NCBI RefSeq assembly: GCF_002116905.1
Contig: NZ_CP015118.1
Coordinates: forward strand, 6,014,001-6,078,000
Reading direction: 5' to 3'
Source: Piscinibacter gummiphilus
GTDB taxonomy: Bacteria; Pseudomonadota; Gammaproteobacteria; Burkholderiales; Burkholderiaceae_C
DNA: 64,000 nucleotides
Shown here: positions 50,996 to 58,371 of the stretch, in pieces
Numbering within the stretch: the first letter of the stretch is position 1
Layout: each line of letters begins with the position of its first letter
The notes under the pieces: model-generated
What the model was told of the DNA's origin: nothing
The model's database searches: none
Seen by the model: only the letters and a program-made list of their open reading frames with translations
Program-made: the position numbers and the translations under genes

Positions 50996-52204
50996 ATGCC
51001 GACCAGCACCTTCTCGTTCGTCAACGGCCAGGGCCGGCGGCTCGCCGGCCGGCTCGAGATGCCCGAGCGCATCTGCCGCGGCTGGGCCGTGCTCGCGCAC
51101 TGTTTCACGTGTGGCAAGGACAGCCGCTCGGCCGTCGCGATGGGCCGCGGGCTCGCAGCCCAGGGCATCGGCGTGCTGCGCTTCGACTTCTCCGGCATCG
51201 GGGACAGCGAGGGCGACGCCGACCAGTCGAGCTTCTCGCTGAACGTGGACGACCTCGTGCAGGCCGCCGCTGCCATGGCCGCGGCGGACATGCCGGTGGC
51301 GATGCTGATCGGCCACAGCCTCGGCGGCACCGCCGCGCTGGTGGCGGCCGCGCGCATCCCGTCCGTGCGCGCCGTGGCCACCGTGGGGGCGCCGTTCGAC
51401 GCGGCCCACCTGCTGCGCCACGTGCCGGACGAGGCGCTGCGACGCATCGGCGCCGACGGCACGGGCCCCGTGCCGCTCGGCGGTTTCGAGGTGCGTGTCG
51501 GCCAGGCGTTCATCGACGACGTGCGCACGCACGACACCGAGCACCACCTCGCCGGACTGACGGTGCCGCTGCTCATCCTGCACAGCCCGGTGGACCAGGT
51601 GGTGGACATCGACAACGCGAGCCGCATCTTCCTCGCCGCGCGGCATTCGAAGAGCTTCATCTCGCTCGACAAGGCCGACCACCTGCTGCGCGACCGCGCC
51701 GACGCCGAACACGCCACGGCCGTGATCGCGGCGTGGGCCGGGCGCTACCTGCCCGAGCCCACTGCGCTGCCGGGCCGGGTGTTCGACGCCGAGGCGGAGG
51801 AGACCGGCCTGGGCAAGTTCCAGCTGGCCCTGCAGTCCGGCGGGTCGCGCTGGCTCGCCGACGAACCGACCGCCGTGGGCGGGCTGGGTTCGGGACCGAC
51901 GCCATACAACCTGCTGTCGTCCGCGCTCGCGGCGTGCACGACGATGACACTTCGCCACTTCGCCGACCTCAAGGGCTGGCCGCTCGAGCGCGTGCGCACC
52001 GGGGTCGACCACCGCAAGGTCAAGGACCGCACGCCCCCTGACGAGTTCACGCGCCACATCCGCGTCGAAGGCGAACTGGACGCCAAGCAGCTGGCGGCCC
52101 TCGCCGACGTGGCAGCCCGCTGCCCCGTCCACCGCACCCTGGCCCAGGGCGCGACCTTCGCCGCGGTCACGCTGACCCGGGCCGACGGCCGCGGCGAAGG
52201 CTGA
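50996..52204 (+). CDS. Alpha/beta hydrolase - OsmC fusion protein
   Basis: Two-domain protein of 402 residues. The N-terminal alpha/beta hydrolase (1-250) has nucleophile Ser108 in GHSLGGTA and a His in KADHLLRD. The C-terminal OsmC domain (about 265-400) has both cysteines: AACTTMTLRHFADLKGWP and ARCPVHRTL. The fusion is known in proteobacteria; the natural substrate is not. It closes the operon, right after the single-Cys OsmC gene, which looks like a duplicated partner domain. Confidence 0.9.
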   Translation: MPTSTFSFVNGQGRRLAGRLEMPERICRGWAVLAHCFTCGKDSRSAVAMGRGLAAQGIGVLRFDFSGIGDSEGDADQSSFSLNVDDLVQAAAAMAAADMPVAMLIGHSLGGTAALVAAARIPSVRAVATVGAPFDAAHLLRHVPDEALRRIGADGTGPVPLGGFEVRVGQAFIDDVRTHDTEHHLAGLTVPLLILHSPVDQVVDIDNASRIFLAARHSKSFISLDKADHLLRDRADAEHATAVIAAWAGRYLPEPTALPGRVFDAEAEETGLGKFQLALQSGGSRWLADEPTAVGGLGSGPTPYNLLSSALAACTTMTLRHFADLKGWPLERVRTGVDHRKVKDRTPPDEFTRHIRVEGELDAKQLAALADVAARCPVHRTLAQGATFAAVTLTRADGRGEG

Positions 52205-52209
52205 GGCCG

Positions 52210-52803
52210 TCAGGCCACGCCGGTGGTCATCGCGACGAGCACGTCCTCCGGGCGCACACCTTCCGGCGAATCGCCCTCCACGTAGGCGAAACGCACCACG
52301 CCGTCCGCGCCGACGACGTAGACCGCGGGAATGGGCAGCACCCACAGTCCGTTGCCGTTGAGCACCGGGATGTCGATGCCGTTCGCGGCATAGAGGTCCA
52401 CCGCGTCGGGCGGCAGCGTGAACGCGATGCCGAAGCCGTTGGCGGCGGCCAGGTCCGGATCGCTGAGGAGGTCGAAGCCGAAGCATTCACCCTGCGGGTC
52501 GGGCTGCTGCGGCGACACCGCCACCAGCCTGAAGCCGAGCGCGGCCAGCGCGTCGCGCTGCCGGCGCCAGGCGCGCAGTTGCAGGTCGCAGGTCCGGCAC
52601 CAGCCCCCGCGGAAGAACAGCATCACGACGGGACCGTCACGCCACAGGTCGGGGAGGCGCACCCGCCCGCCCTGGCGGTCGAGCACATGGCCCGAGGGCG
52701 CGCGGTCGCCCGTGCGTCGGGCGTGTTCGCCGACCCCGGTGGAACGCAGAAGTTCGGCGGCCCGGTCGAGACCGGGCCAGGGCATGCTGAGGAGCGTGGG
52801 CAT
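52210..52803 (-). CDS. Peroxiredoxin-like (AhpC/TSA) protein with CxxC
   Basis: Thioredoxin-fold protein of 197 residues. FFRGGWCRTCDLQL places Cys69 and Cys72 at the peroxiredoxin-like/thioredoxin-like active site; PAVYVVGADGVVRFAYVEGD is the typical later strand. Two starts are possible: the ATG at 52803 has AGGA at good spacing; one at 52818 would overlap the CDGSH gene stop (ATGA). Last gene of the GST-XapX-CDGSH run; converges on the hydrolase-OsmC gene. Confidence 0.85.
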   Translation of the reverse strand: MPTLLSMPWPGLDRAAELLRSTGVGEHARRTGDRAPSGHVLDRQGGRVRLPDLWRDGPVVMLFFRGGWCRTCDLQLRAWRRQRDALAALGFRLVAVSPQQPDPQGECFGFDLLSDPDLAAANGFGIAFTLPPDAVDLYAANGIDIPVLNGNGLWVLPIPAVYVVGADGVVRFAYVEGDSPEGVRPEDVLVAMTTGVA

Positions 52804-52814
52804 CGGGGTTCCTG

Positions 52815-53495
52815 TCATTCGGACGGACGCTCGACCCCCGGCGCGCGGAAACCGATGCGCAGGTGGCTGTCGTCGCAGAAGGGTTTGTGTTCGCTCGCGC
52901 CGCAGCGGCACAGTTCCACCGCTCGCGTGCGTTCGACGATGCGGCCCGTGCCGGAAACGATTTCCAGGGATCCGGCGAGATGCAGCGGGCCATCGGCCAG
53001 GGGACGGACGGACACGGGCCCGTCGCGTTGCCCGAGCGCGGTGGTGTTCCCACTCGCGGGTTCGCTGGTGGCCTGGAAACCGTTGTGGCGGTGGCTGTTG
53101 TCGCAGAAGGGTTTGTTCTTCGACGCGCCGCAGCGGCACAGCGCGGCGCGGAAGCCCAGCGCGGTGTCGCCCAGTCGCATCGGCGCACGCACCTCGTACG
53201 GCCCGTTCTCGCGCAGCGTCACGAGGTTCACCGGCGGTGGCGGCTCCTCCGGCCCGCCATCGAAGCAGCGGTAGTGCAGTGCGCCCGACGGGCACTGGTG
53301 GATCACCGCGACGAGGCTCTCGACGGGCGTGGCGCCGGGATGGATCCACGGACCGTCGACGTTCGCGAGGAAGGTGGCCGGCGCACGCGTGACGCAGTAG
53401 CGCGCGTGGATGCACCGCGAGCCGTCGAAGCTCACCTCGACCTGGTCGCTTCGTGCGGTCTCCACGGGCGGCATGTCCGGGGGCGGGGTCGGCAT
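52815..53495 (-). CDS. Iron-sulfur protein: YjdI-type 4Fe-4S domain plus two CDGSH domains
   Basis: A 226-residue protein with three predicted cluster sites. N-terminal mono-cluster domain with Cys28, Cys34, Cys68 and Cys77 (CIHARYC, HQCPSGAL). CDGSH 1: Cys120, Cys122, Cys131, His135 (CRCGASKNKPFCDNSH). CDGSH 2: Cys196, Cys198, Cys207, His211 (CRCGASEHKPFCDDSH). CDGSH domains carry redox-active, labile 2Fe-2S clusters. The ATG at 53495 is chosen over a GTG two codons up because AGGAG sits directly before it. It lies between XapX and peroxiredoxin genes. Confidence 0.9.
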   Translation of the reverse strand: MPTPPPDMPPVETARSDQVEVSFDGSRCIHARYCVTRAPATFLANVDGPWIHPGATPVESLVAVIHQCPSGALHYRCFDGGPEEPPPPVNLVTLRENGPYEVRAPMRLGDTALGFRAALCRCGASKNKPFCDNSHRHNGFQATSEPASGNTTALGQRDGPVSVRPLADGPLHLAGSLEIVSGTGRIVERTRAVELCRCGASEHKPFCDDSHLRIGFRAPGVERPSE

Positions 53496-53497
53496 CG

Positions 53498-53722
53498 TCA
53501 CTCCTTTCGGTCGGGGCCGGGGGCATCGGCCGGGTGCACCACCGCGACGGACGATGGCGGGGTGGACAGGCGCTCGAGCACCGCCGGCGTCTGCTCACCG
53601 ATCAGCATGCCGAGCAGGCCTACCAGCGCGATGGTGGGCGGCGCGGGCGACCGGATGCCGAACCAGGCATAGATCAGCCCGACCAGCACACCCAGCAGCA
53701 GCGACAGCAGGTAGGCGCGCAT
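53498..53722 (-). CDS. XapX domain (DUF1427) small membrane protein
   Basis: A 74-residue protein with two short hydrophobic helices (about 3-20 and 29-44) and the GLIYAWFGIRSPAPP loop typical of XapX/DUF1427. Function unknown; often near redox or GST-like genes. The stop lies two bases before the next ATG and the start 6 bases after the GST gene. Confidence 0.83.
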   Translation of the reverse strand: MRAYLLSLLLGVLVGLIYAWFGIRSPAPPTIALVGLLGMLIGEQTPAVLERLSTPPSSVAVVHPADAPGPDRKE

Positions 53723-53728
53723 GGCGGT

Positions 53729-54358
53729 TCAGCGCCCGCCCAGCGCGTGGGCGCCTTCCTCGTTCACGAGCGCCTGGCGGACGCCCTCGTCGTCGTGCAT
53801 GCGCACGAAGAACCGCGCGAGGTTGTGCAGGTCGCTGGTGTGCACCCCCTTGGCGCGGGCCCACCGCAGCAGCACGAACAGGTACGGGTCGGCGACGGAC
53901 CGCTCGCCCACCAGCCACTCGCGGCCTTCGAGCTGGGCATCGAGCCGCTCCAGGTAGTCGCGGATGTGGCCGCGGGCCTTCGTCGCCAGCGCGTCGGCGG
54001 CACCGGCATCATCGAGAAAGCGGCCCGGCACGAAGATGGGCTTGAAGGCCTTGTGCACGTCCGAGTTCAGGAACGCGAGCCACCGCATCACGTCGGCACG
54101 GCCGCGCGGCGAACCGTCGCCCAGCAGGCCGGCCTCGGGGTGCAGGTCGCCGAGGTAGCCGAGGATCGCGACGTTTTCGGTGAGCGCGAACCCGTCGTCC
54201 ATCAGCAGCGGCACCGTGCCGCCCGCGTTCATGGCGAGGTAGTCCGGCGACTTGATGCTGTCGCGGCTCATGCGCACGGCCTCGTACGGCCGCGCGATCC
54301 ATTCGAGCACGATGTGCCCGGCGAGCGAACACGCGCCGGGGAAGTAGAACAGCTTCAT
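53729..54358 (-). CDS. Glutathione S-transferase family protein (3 of 3)
   Basis: GST of 209 residues: MKLFYFPGACSLAGHIVLEW with Cys in GACSLA (the beta-class-like catalytic Cys), GTVPLL, TENVAIL, and VADPYLFVLLRWARAKGV. It is first of the run GST-XapX-CDGSH-peroxiredoxin. The 202-base gap upstream (54359-54560) has GTGCACG direct repeats (54456 and 54475) but no copy of the shared LysR operator. Confidence 0.9.
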   Translation of the reverse strand: MKLFYFPGACSLAGHIVLEWIARPYEAVRMSRDSIKSPDYLAMNAGGTVPLLMDDGFALTENVAILGYLGDLHPEAGLLGDGSPRGRADVMRWLAFLNSDVHKAFKPIFVPGRFLDDAGAADALATKARGHIRDYLERLDAQLEGREWLVGERSVADPYLFVLLRWARAKGVHTSDLHNLARFFVRMHDDEGVRQALVNEEGAHALGGR

Positions 54359-54560
54359 GGGAACTCCAGAAGAGGAAGGGTGCCTCCGGACCCGGCGCAT
54401 CGTCGTGTTGCTGATCGGCCTGTGCGGGGACGCCGCGCCGACGTGGGTTCGTCCCGTGCACGAACGGATGGAAAGTGCACGCCCGTGACAGCCGCCTCGA
54501 CGACCTGACACCCGTCGTCTTCGTCGCGACGGGCCGGAGGCATGGAACAGGAACCGCCGG

Positions 54561-55316
54561 TCAGCCCACCTGCGTGGCGAGCCACGCCTGGAAGCGCGCC
54601 GCACCGAGGCGCGGCACCGACGTGGCGGCCGGCACCAGCGTGGCGTCGTCCAGCCGGGCGCCGAAGTACAGCGCGCCCTCGTCCGGCACCACGTGGCGCG
54701 GATCCTTCTTCGCGGCGAGGTACTGGCCCACGAGTTCGGCGAGGCGGAAGCGTTCCGGTCCGGCGATCTCGACGATGCCGTTGAACGGCGCCGCGACGGC
54801 GGCATCGAACATCGCGTCCGCCACGTCGTCCGACGAGATCGGCTGGATCAGCGCGGGCGACAGGCGCACCGACTGGCCTTCGGTCGCCGACTGCGCGATG
54901 CCGCCGGCGAACTCGAAGAACTGCGTCGAATGCACGATGGTGTACGGCACGTCCGAGGCCTTGATGAGGTCCTCCTGCGCCTGCTTCGCGCGGAAGTAGC
55001 CGCTGGCCTGCAGGCGTTCCGTGCCCACCACGGACAACGCGATGTGGTGGCGCACGCCCGCCTTCTTCTCGGCGGCGAGCAGGTTGCGGCCCGACGTCTG
55101 GAAGAAGGACATCACCGCGTCGTCCGCGAAGGACGGCGAGTTGGCGACGTCCACGACGACCTGGGCGCCGGCGAGGGCCGCATCGAGCCCCTCGCCGGTG
55201 ATCGTGTTGATGCCGGTGTTGGGCGACCCGACGACGACCTCGTGGCCCGCCGCCTGCAGGCGGGCCACGAGCTTCGACCCGATGAGGCCGGTTCCGCCGA
55301 TGACGACGACTTTCAT
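54561..55316 (-). CDS. NmrA-like NAD(P)-binding protein
   Basis: Atypical SDR of 251 residues with the glycine motif VVVIGGTGLIGSKLV at the N-terminus and no classical YxxxK; the conserved HIALSVVGTERL and YFRAKQAQEDLIKAS stretches mark the NmrA/SDR_a5-like group. It likely senses or uses NADP(H). It follows the AhpD-like gene by 28 bases and should be read from the same LysR-type promoter. Confidence 0.87.
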   Translation of the reverse strand: MKVVVIGGTGLIGSKLVARLQAAGHEVVVGSPNTGINTITGEGLDAALAGAQVVVDVANSPSFADDAVMSFFQTSGRNLLAAEKKAGVRHHIALSVVGTERLQASGYFRAKQAQEDLIKASDVPYTIVHSTQFFEFAGGIAQSATEGQSVRLSPALIQPISSDDVADAMFDAAVAAPFNGIVEIAGPERFRLAELVGQYLAAKKDPRHVVPDEGALYFGARLDDATLVPAATSVPRLGAARFQAWLATQVG

Positions 55317-55344
55317 GGTGAGACTCCTCGTGGAAGGTGGGCGA

Positions 55345-55824
55345 TCAGGCCAGCTGGGCCTTGTCGAGGCCGAACGCGGAGTCCGAGCTGCCCGGCACCG
55401 TCTTGAACGCGATGTTGGCGCGGTTCCACGCATTGGCCGCCATCACGACGTACGTGAGGTCGGAGATCTCGGTCTCGGAGAGCTGGCCGCGGACACGTTC
55501 GAACAGCTCGTCGGGCACACCTTGCGCGGGCAGCTGGGTCAGGATCTCGGCCCAGGCCAGCGAGGCGCGCTCGCGCGGCACGAACAGCGTGGACTCGCGC
55601 CAGGCGGCCAGGTGGTGCAGGCGCAGTTCGCGTTCGCCGTTGATCCGGGCCGACTTGATGTGCATGTCGAGGCAGAACGCGCAGCCGTTGAGCTGGGCGA
55701 CGCGGATGTCGACGAGGTTGCGGATCTTCTCTTCGATCGAGCAGCTCTTCAGCGCGGCGGAGAACTCGAGGAGCTTCTTCGTGAGTTCCGGGGACTGCTT
55801 CATGAAGTTGATGCGTTGGGTCAT
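55345..55824 (-). CDS. AhpD-like carboxymuconolactone decarboxylase family protein
   Basis: All-helical protein of 159 residues with the AhpD-type redox motif NGCAFCLDMHIKSAR (CxxC then His). Such proteins act as alkylhydroperoxidases rather than decarboxylases. The start at MTQRINF is preceded by GGAG. First of a two-gene unit with the NmrA-like gene, behind operator O6, and divergent from the gene at 56070. Confidence 0.88.
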   Translation of the reverse strand: MTQRINFMKQSPELTKKLLEFSAALKSCSIEEKIRNLVDIRVAQLNGCAFCLDMHIKSARINGERELRLHHLAAWRESTLFVPRERASLAWAEILTQLPAQGVPDELFERVRGQLSETEISDLTYVVMAANAWNRANIAFKTVPGSSDSAFGLDKAQLA

Positions 55825-55883
55825 GGTGGACTCCTGGTTGGGTCGATGGGTTCGGACGTGGCGGTGCAGGACCGGCGTGATGA

Positions 55884-55954
55884 ATCCTAGGGAGGCCGCC
55901 TCGTGCCCACTAGACGGCAACACATCAACTCAATGTTGCCCATGAATCACCGAT
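55884..55954 (-). promoter_or_regulatory. LysR-type operator O6 and promoter of the AhpD-like gene
   Basis: Minus strand: ATCGGTG (55954-55948), 7 bases, GGCAACA (55940-55934), then CCTAGGAT (55891-55884) at the 49-base offset; TCTAGTG lies 16 bases before it. Confidence 0.66.
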
Positions 55955-55966
55955 GGTCCCTCGGCG

Positions 55967-56036
55967 ATTGGTGTCCGCGGCTCAACGCAGTGGTCCGGGC
56001 GCGGGTCTGGTGACGCGAAGGCGCCCTGCCTACAGT
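55967..56036 (+). promoter_or_regulatory. LysR-type operator O4 and promoter of the gene at 56070
   Basis: ATTGGTG (55967-55973), 7 bases, CTCAACG (55981-55987), then CCTACAGT (56029-56036) at a 48-base offset; TCTGGTG is 16 bases before it. Back-to-back with O6, 12 bases apart. Confidence 0.6.
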
Positions 56037-56069
56037 CGTTGCACCCCATCGACCCCGGAGGAACACGCC

Positions 56070-56564
56070 ATGACCGTTCGAATCGACCCCGTGCGCACCG
56101 CGTCCGCCACGTGCGGTCCGCAGTACCTGCCGCCGACGCCGCCGCTGGCCGACACGTTCCAGTGGCTGGAAGACGTCGCGCTCCTCGAGATGAGCCACGG
56201 CTACCGGGTTCACGGCGGTCTCATCGGCGGGGACGACTTCGCGCAGCGCCTGCGCGCACACCACGACCAGCCCGTCTCCCGGCTCGCGCGGTGGATCGTG
56301 GAACGGGAGGTGGTGGCCATCGACTGGCGCGGCGCGATCCTGCTGCCCGCGTTCCAGCTGTCGCGCGGCGACGACGGCATCCGCCCGGTGGTGTCCGGCG
56401 TGCTCGCCGAATTGCGCGGCGTGTTCGACGACGCCGAACTCGCGCAGTGGTTCATCCGCCGCAACACCTGGCTCGGCGACGCACGCCCCCTGGACCTGGT
56501 CGAGATCGACGAGGACGCGATCGTGGGCGCCGCACGGGCCGACCGGTTCGTGGCGGGCGGCTGA
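56070..56564 (+). CDS. Protein with a ParS/MbcA-like (DUF2384) C-terminus
   Basis: A 164-residue soluble protein. The last 60 residues (VLAELRGVFDDAELAQWF, RRNTWLGDARPLDLVEID, EDAIVGAARADRF) read like the toxin-binding domain of Xre/ParS/MbcA antitoxins, but there is no Xre helix-turn-helix and no RES-domain toxin next to it. The N-terminal 90 residues are not recognised. It stands alone behind operator O4 with a strong GGAGGA ribosome site. Antitoxin function is not implied. Confidence 0.65.
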   Translation: MTVRIDPVRTASATCGPQYLPPTPPLADTFQWLEDVALLEMSHGYRVHGGLIGGDDFAQRLRAHHDQPVSRLARWIVEREVVAIDWRGAILLPAFQLSRGDDGIRPVVSGVLAELRGVFDDAELAQWFIRRNTWLGDARPLDLVEIDEDAIVGAARADRFVAGG

Positions 56565-56573
56565 ACGCTCCGC

Positions 56574-57068
56574 TCAAGTCTCGACGCGCACCGAACTCTC
56601 GATGCCCTGGCGGACCAGCTTCGCGTACGGGCAGATGCGTTCGGTCTCGCGCACGAGGCGTTCGGCGAGCGTGCGGTCGAGCCCCGGCAGGCGCACGACC
56701 AGTTCCGCGGTGAGGCTGTGCCGGCCATCCATCGGGTCGCAACCGAACGCGACGGTCACCGCCACCGACGCACCGTGGAGCTCGATGCCGTGACGTGCCG
56801 CCAGCAGGTTCACGGCGCCGTGGAAACACGCACCGTAGCCCGCGGCGAACAGCTGCTCGGGGTTCGTGCCGCCCCCGGGTCCGCCGAGCGCGGGAGGCAG
56901 GCGCAGTTCGAGGTCGAGCCCGCCATCCTCCGACCGCACGATGCCGGACGCGCGTCCGTGCGCCGCCTCGCCCCCGGTGACGTTCACCGTCGTGGTGTAG
57001 AGCGGCTGGAACTCGGTGCCGCGGTAGGTGTCCAGCAGCGTGGTGGGGGGTGGGCTCAGCTTGGCCAT
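56574..57068 (-). CDS. Ohr-type organic hydroperoxide resistance protein (OsmC family)
   Basis: Thiol peroxidase of 164 residues. Both active cysteines are present: AAGYGACFHGAV and ERICPYAKLVR. The N-terminal TTVNVTGGEAAHGRASG and the TNPEQLFAAGY segment mark the Ohr branch. It reduces organic and lipid hydroperoxides, usually with lipoyl proteins as donors. It follows the second LysR gene by 10 bases, so it should be induced along with that regulator; no OhrR-type (MarR) gene is nearby. Confidence 0.9.
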   Translation of the reverse strand: MAKLSPPPTTLLDTYRGTEFQPLYTTTVNVTGGEAAHGRASGIVRSEDGGLDLELRLPPALGGPGGGTNPEQLFAAGYGACFHGAVNLLAARHGIELHGASVAVTVAFGCDPMDGRHSLTAELVVRLPGLDRTLAERLVRETERICPYAKLVRQGIESSVRVET

Positions 57069-57078
57069 GTCTTCTCTT

Positions 57079-58059
57079 TCACAAGGCCGCCGGACACTGC
57101 AGGTCCAGCGCACGGATGGCCGTCGTCATGTGATCGACGAACACGCGGATGCGCGACGGCAGGTGCTGGCGGCTCAGGTAGCAGATGTAGTGACCGCTGT
57201 CGTCCGGCGCGTACTGCGGCATGCAAGACAGCAGCGCCCGGCTGCGCAGCAGCGCGCTGATCTGGTAGGCCGGCATCTGCGCGATGCCCTGCCCGCGCTG
57301 CACCGCCTGCAGGACGAGTTCGGCATCGTTGAACGTGAGGCGCGAGGCGGGCGAGACCTTGCGCGTCTCGCCCTGCACCTTGAACTCCCAGTCCCGCGCG
57401 CGGCCGGACGCCATGCGGTAGTTGATGCAGTCGTGGTGGACGAGGTCGTCGGGGGTCGCGGGCATGCCGCGCGCCTTCACGTAGTCCGGCGCGGCGCACA
57501 CATGCATCTGCATCGGCACGATCTGGCGGGCGATCAACTGGCTGTCTTCCAGGCGGCCGTTGCGGAACGCCACGTCGACGCGGTCGGACGTGAAGTCGAC
57601 CGCGGCGTCGCTCAGCGCGAGGTCCAGCGCGATGTCGGGGTAGCGTGCGTGGAAGCCCTGCAGCAGCGGCGCGACGACCTTGCGCCCGAAGCCGGCGGGT
57701 GCGCTGATGCGCAGCGGGCCGCGGGGCGGGCCGTCGCGCAGTTCGCGCAGGTCCTCCAGCGCCTGCGTGATCTGCGCGACGCCCGGATGGCACCGCGCAT
57801 GGAACAGCTCGCCCTCCCGCGTGAGCGCGAGGCTGCGGGTGGTGCGGCTCAACAGCCGGGTGCCGAGCTGGGTCTCGAGTTTCTGGACACCGCGGCTGAC
57901 GGCGGAGCGGCCGATGCCGAGCCGGTCACCCGCCTTGGCGAAGCTGCCTTCGGCGACCACGGTCATGAAGGCCACGACCCCGGCATAGCTCGTGGCGAAG
58001 CTGGACGCCACGGCGTCGGTCCGGATCGTGGAGGAGAGGGGCGGAGAAGAGGCCGTCAT
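57079..58059 (-). CDS. LysR family transcriptional regulator (2 of 2)
   Basis: LysR-type regulator of 326 residues, paralogue of the one at 46443. Winged helix about 17-78 with DRLGIGRSAVSRGVQKLE, and effector domain with YLSRQHLPSRIRVFVDHM at the end. No redox-pair cysteines like those of OxyR are evident, although a few Cys occur in the effector domain. It is read from operator O7, so probably autoregulated, and is divergent from the hydrolase operon behind O5. Confidence 0.93.
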   Translation of the reverse strand: MTASSPPLSSTIRTDAVASSFATSYAGVVAFMTVVAEGSFAKAGDRLGIGRSAVSRGVQKLETQLGTRLLSRTTRSLALTREGELFHARCHPGVAQITQALEDLRELRDGPPRGPLRISAPAGFGRKVVAPLLQGFHARYPDIALDLALSDAAVDFTSDRVDVAFRNGRLEDSQLIARQIVPMQMHVCAAPDYVKARGMPATPDDLVHHDCINYRMASGRARDWEFKVQGETRKVSPASRLTFNDAELVLQAVQRGQGIAQMPAYQISALLRSRALLSCMPQYAPDDSGHYICYLSRQHLPSRIRVFVDHMTTAIRALDLQCPAAL

Positions 58060-58371
58060 GGACGTTTCGTGCGTGTAGACCCATCAGACGTCCAGGACGC
58101 GGGCGTTGTGACAGCGCCGGCGAAAGAAGTCCCGCCGCACCCTCGGCGCCAGTGTCGCGGCGGTGGGGTGAGGCCGGTGTTGCCTTTGGCGCCGCGCACT
58201 GTTGACCGCCACGCACCAATCGCCCGATTGCTTCGCGCGGGTCAACACACCGGCGACGTTCCGAGGTCTGGTTGCCGCGAGGGGCCGTTCCTAACATGAA
58301 TCTCGACACCCCCGCTCCGGACTGCAGGCCTTCGCGGGACCGTCAACCCCCTTCACTCAGGAATCGACCTC
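58060..58371. promoter_or_regulatory. 312-base divergent control region with operators O5 and O7
   Basis: Plus strand O5: ATTGCTT (58227-58233), 7 bases, GTCAACA (58241-58247), CCTAACAT (58290-58297) at 49 bases, TCTGGTT 16 bases before it. Minus strand O7: ATTGGTG (58220-58214), 7 bases, GTCAACA (58206-58200), -10-like GCGACACT (58158-58151) at 48 bases. Together they form a concentric dyad about 58223.5. Nothing else coding or structured was seen in the region. Confidence 0.7.

Noticed and set aside
54359..54560. Copy of the shared LysR operator before the GST-XapX-CDGSH operon
   Set aside because: I looked for both halves with 7-base spacing on the minus strand; a TGTTGCT stretch near 54406 has no matching left half and its -10 would fall inside the gene start.
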